DNA from: Rhizobiaceae bacterium UBA1291
GTDB taxonomy: Bacteria > Pseudomonadota > Alphaproteobacteria > Rhizobiales > Rhizobiaceae
Assembly: GCA_002307905.1 (NCBI GenBank)
Contig: DBUL01000218.1
Location: forward strand, 27,279 to 33,199
Direction of reading: 5' to 3'
Length of the DNA stretch: 5,921 nucleotides
Shown here: in pieces, positions 5,569-5,921 of the stretch
How the letters are laid out: every line of letters begins with the position of its first letter
Position numbering within the stretch: the first letter of the stretch is position 1
Position numbers and translations under genes: made by a program
The notes under the pieces: model-generated
Seen by the model: the letters and a program-made list of their open reading frames with translations, nothing else
Databases searched by the model: none
Told to the model about the DNA's origin: nothing

Positions 5569-5921
5569 ATGACCCCATTCGATGCAAAGCTAGACGCCAC
5601 GGCCAAGCGGACTGAAATGTTGCTGGAGCAGTTCCTCTCAGTCGACATGCGTCAGCAGGAAGTCGCCCGCCCGGCCCGTCTGATAGAGGCCATGCGCTAC
5701 GGCGCTCTGAACGGTGGCAAACGGCTTCGCCCTTTCCTGGTTGTCGAAAGCACGGCCATATTTGGCGGCGACGAAGCTGCAGCACTTCGCGTCGGGGCCG
5801 CCCTGGAATGCCTGCACAGCTATTCGCTGGTCCATGACGACCTGCCGGCGATGGACGACGACGAGCTGAGACGCGGCAAACCGACGGTCCACATCGCCTA
5901 TGACGAGGCAACGGCCATCCT
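5569..5921 (+). CDS. ispA: Farnesyl diphosphate synthase IspA, N-terminal part (cut by window edge)
   Basis: This cytoplasmic prenyltransferase condenses isopentenyl diphosphate with dimethylallyl and then geranyl diphosphate to make farnesyl diphosphate, the precursor of undecaprenyl carrier lipid, ubiquinone side chains and hopanoids. The 117 codons present begin [10 protein letters not shown]. They include the substrate-binding GGKRLRP at 49-55 and the first aspartate-rich motif, DDLPAMDDD at 90-98 (DDxxxxD), followed by Arg101-Arg102 and GKPTVH. The four residues between the aspartates and the HSYSLVHDD context are typical of the bacterial type II farnesyl/geranyl enzymes; long-chain synthases have a two-residue gap. 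GGAGG at 5559-5563 lies 5 bases before the ATG. The second aspartate motif lies outside the window. It is divergent from mtgA. Confidence 0.93.
   Translation, partial: MTPFDAKLDATAKRTEMLLEQFLSVDMRQQEVARPARLIEAMRYGALNGGKRLRPFLVVESTAIFGGDEAAALRVGAALECLHSYSLVHDDLPAMDDDELRRGKPTVHIAYDEATAI

Noticed and set aside
5453..5911. Minus-strand open frame opposite the start of ispA
   Set aside because: IspA motifs GGKRLRP and DDLPAMDDD are on the + strand; the antisense product is Arg/Pro-rich noise.

Overview
The window reads as ordinary chromosomal DNA of an alphaproteobacterium, most probably a member of the Rhizobiaceae (Rhizobium, Ensifer or Agrobacterium type). The reasons are the high GC content, the very rhizobial sequences of PhaA, PhaB, PhaR and L32, and the gene order phaB-phaA / phaR / rpmF / mtgA / ispA. 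Species is not determined. No mobile element, CRISPR array, tRNA, rRNA or sign of horizontal transfer was seen, and I found no convincing novel system.

Layout from left to right: the 5' end of an unrecognised gene (- strand, cut by the window edge); phaB, acetoacetyl-CoA reductase (-); phaA, acetyl-CoA acetyltransferase (-); a 228-bp divergent control region with two inverted repeats and a promoter candidate in each direction; phaR, the polyhydroxybutyrate (PHB) regulator (+), ending in a GAAA-tetraloop hairpin; a four-helix membrane protein of unknown function (-); two tandem terminators; rpmF, ribosomal protein L32 (-); a glutathione S-transferase-like protein (-); mtgA, the monofunctional peptidoglycan glycosyltransferase (-); and, divergent from it, the first 117 codons of ispA, farnesyl diphosphate synthase (+), cut by the right edge.

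The first half is a PHB storage module. PhaA condenses two acetyl-CoA, PhaB reduces the product with NADPH to (R)-3-hydroxybutyryl-CoA, and PhaR, transcribed divergently, is expected to adjust carbon flow and granule-protein expression. The polymerase gene phaC is not in the window, consistent with phaC lying elsewhere in rhizobia. The second half is a set of housekeeping genes (translation, thiol chemistry, cell wall, isoprenoids) with no evident common pathway.

The points most worth checking are the phaA-phaR operator candidates, the true start of mtgA (no ATG or GTG is available upstream of the membrane helix), the 12-bp palindrome inside the candidate rpmF promoter spacer, and the small unidentified membrane protein.
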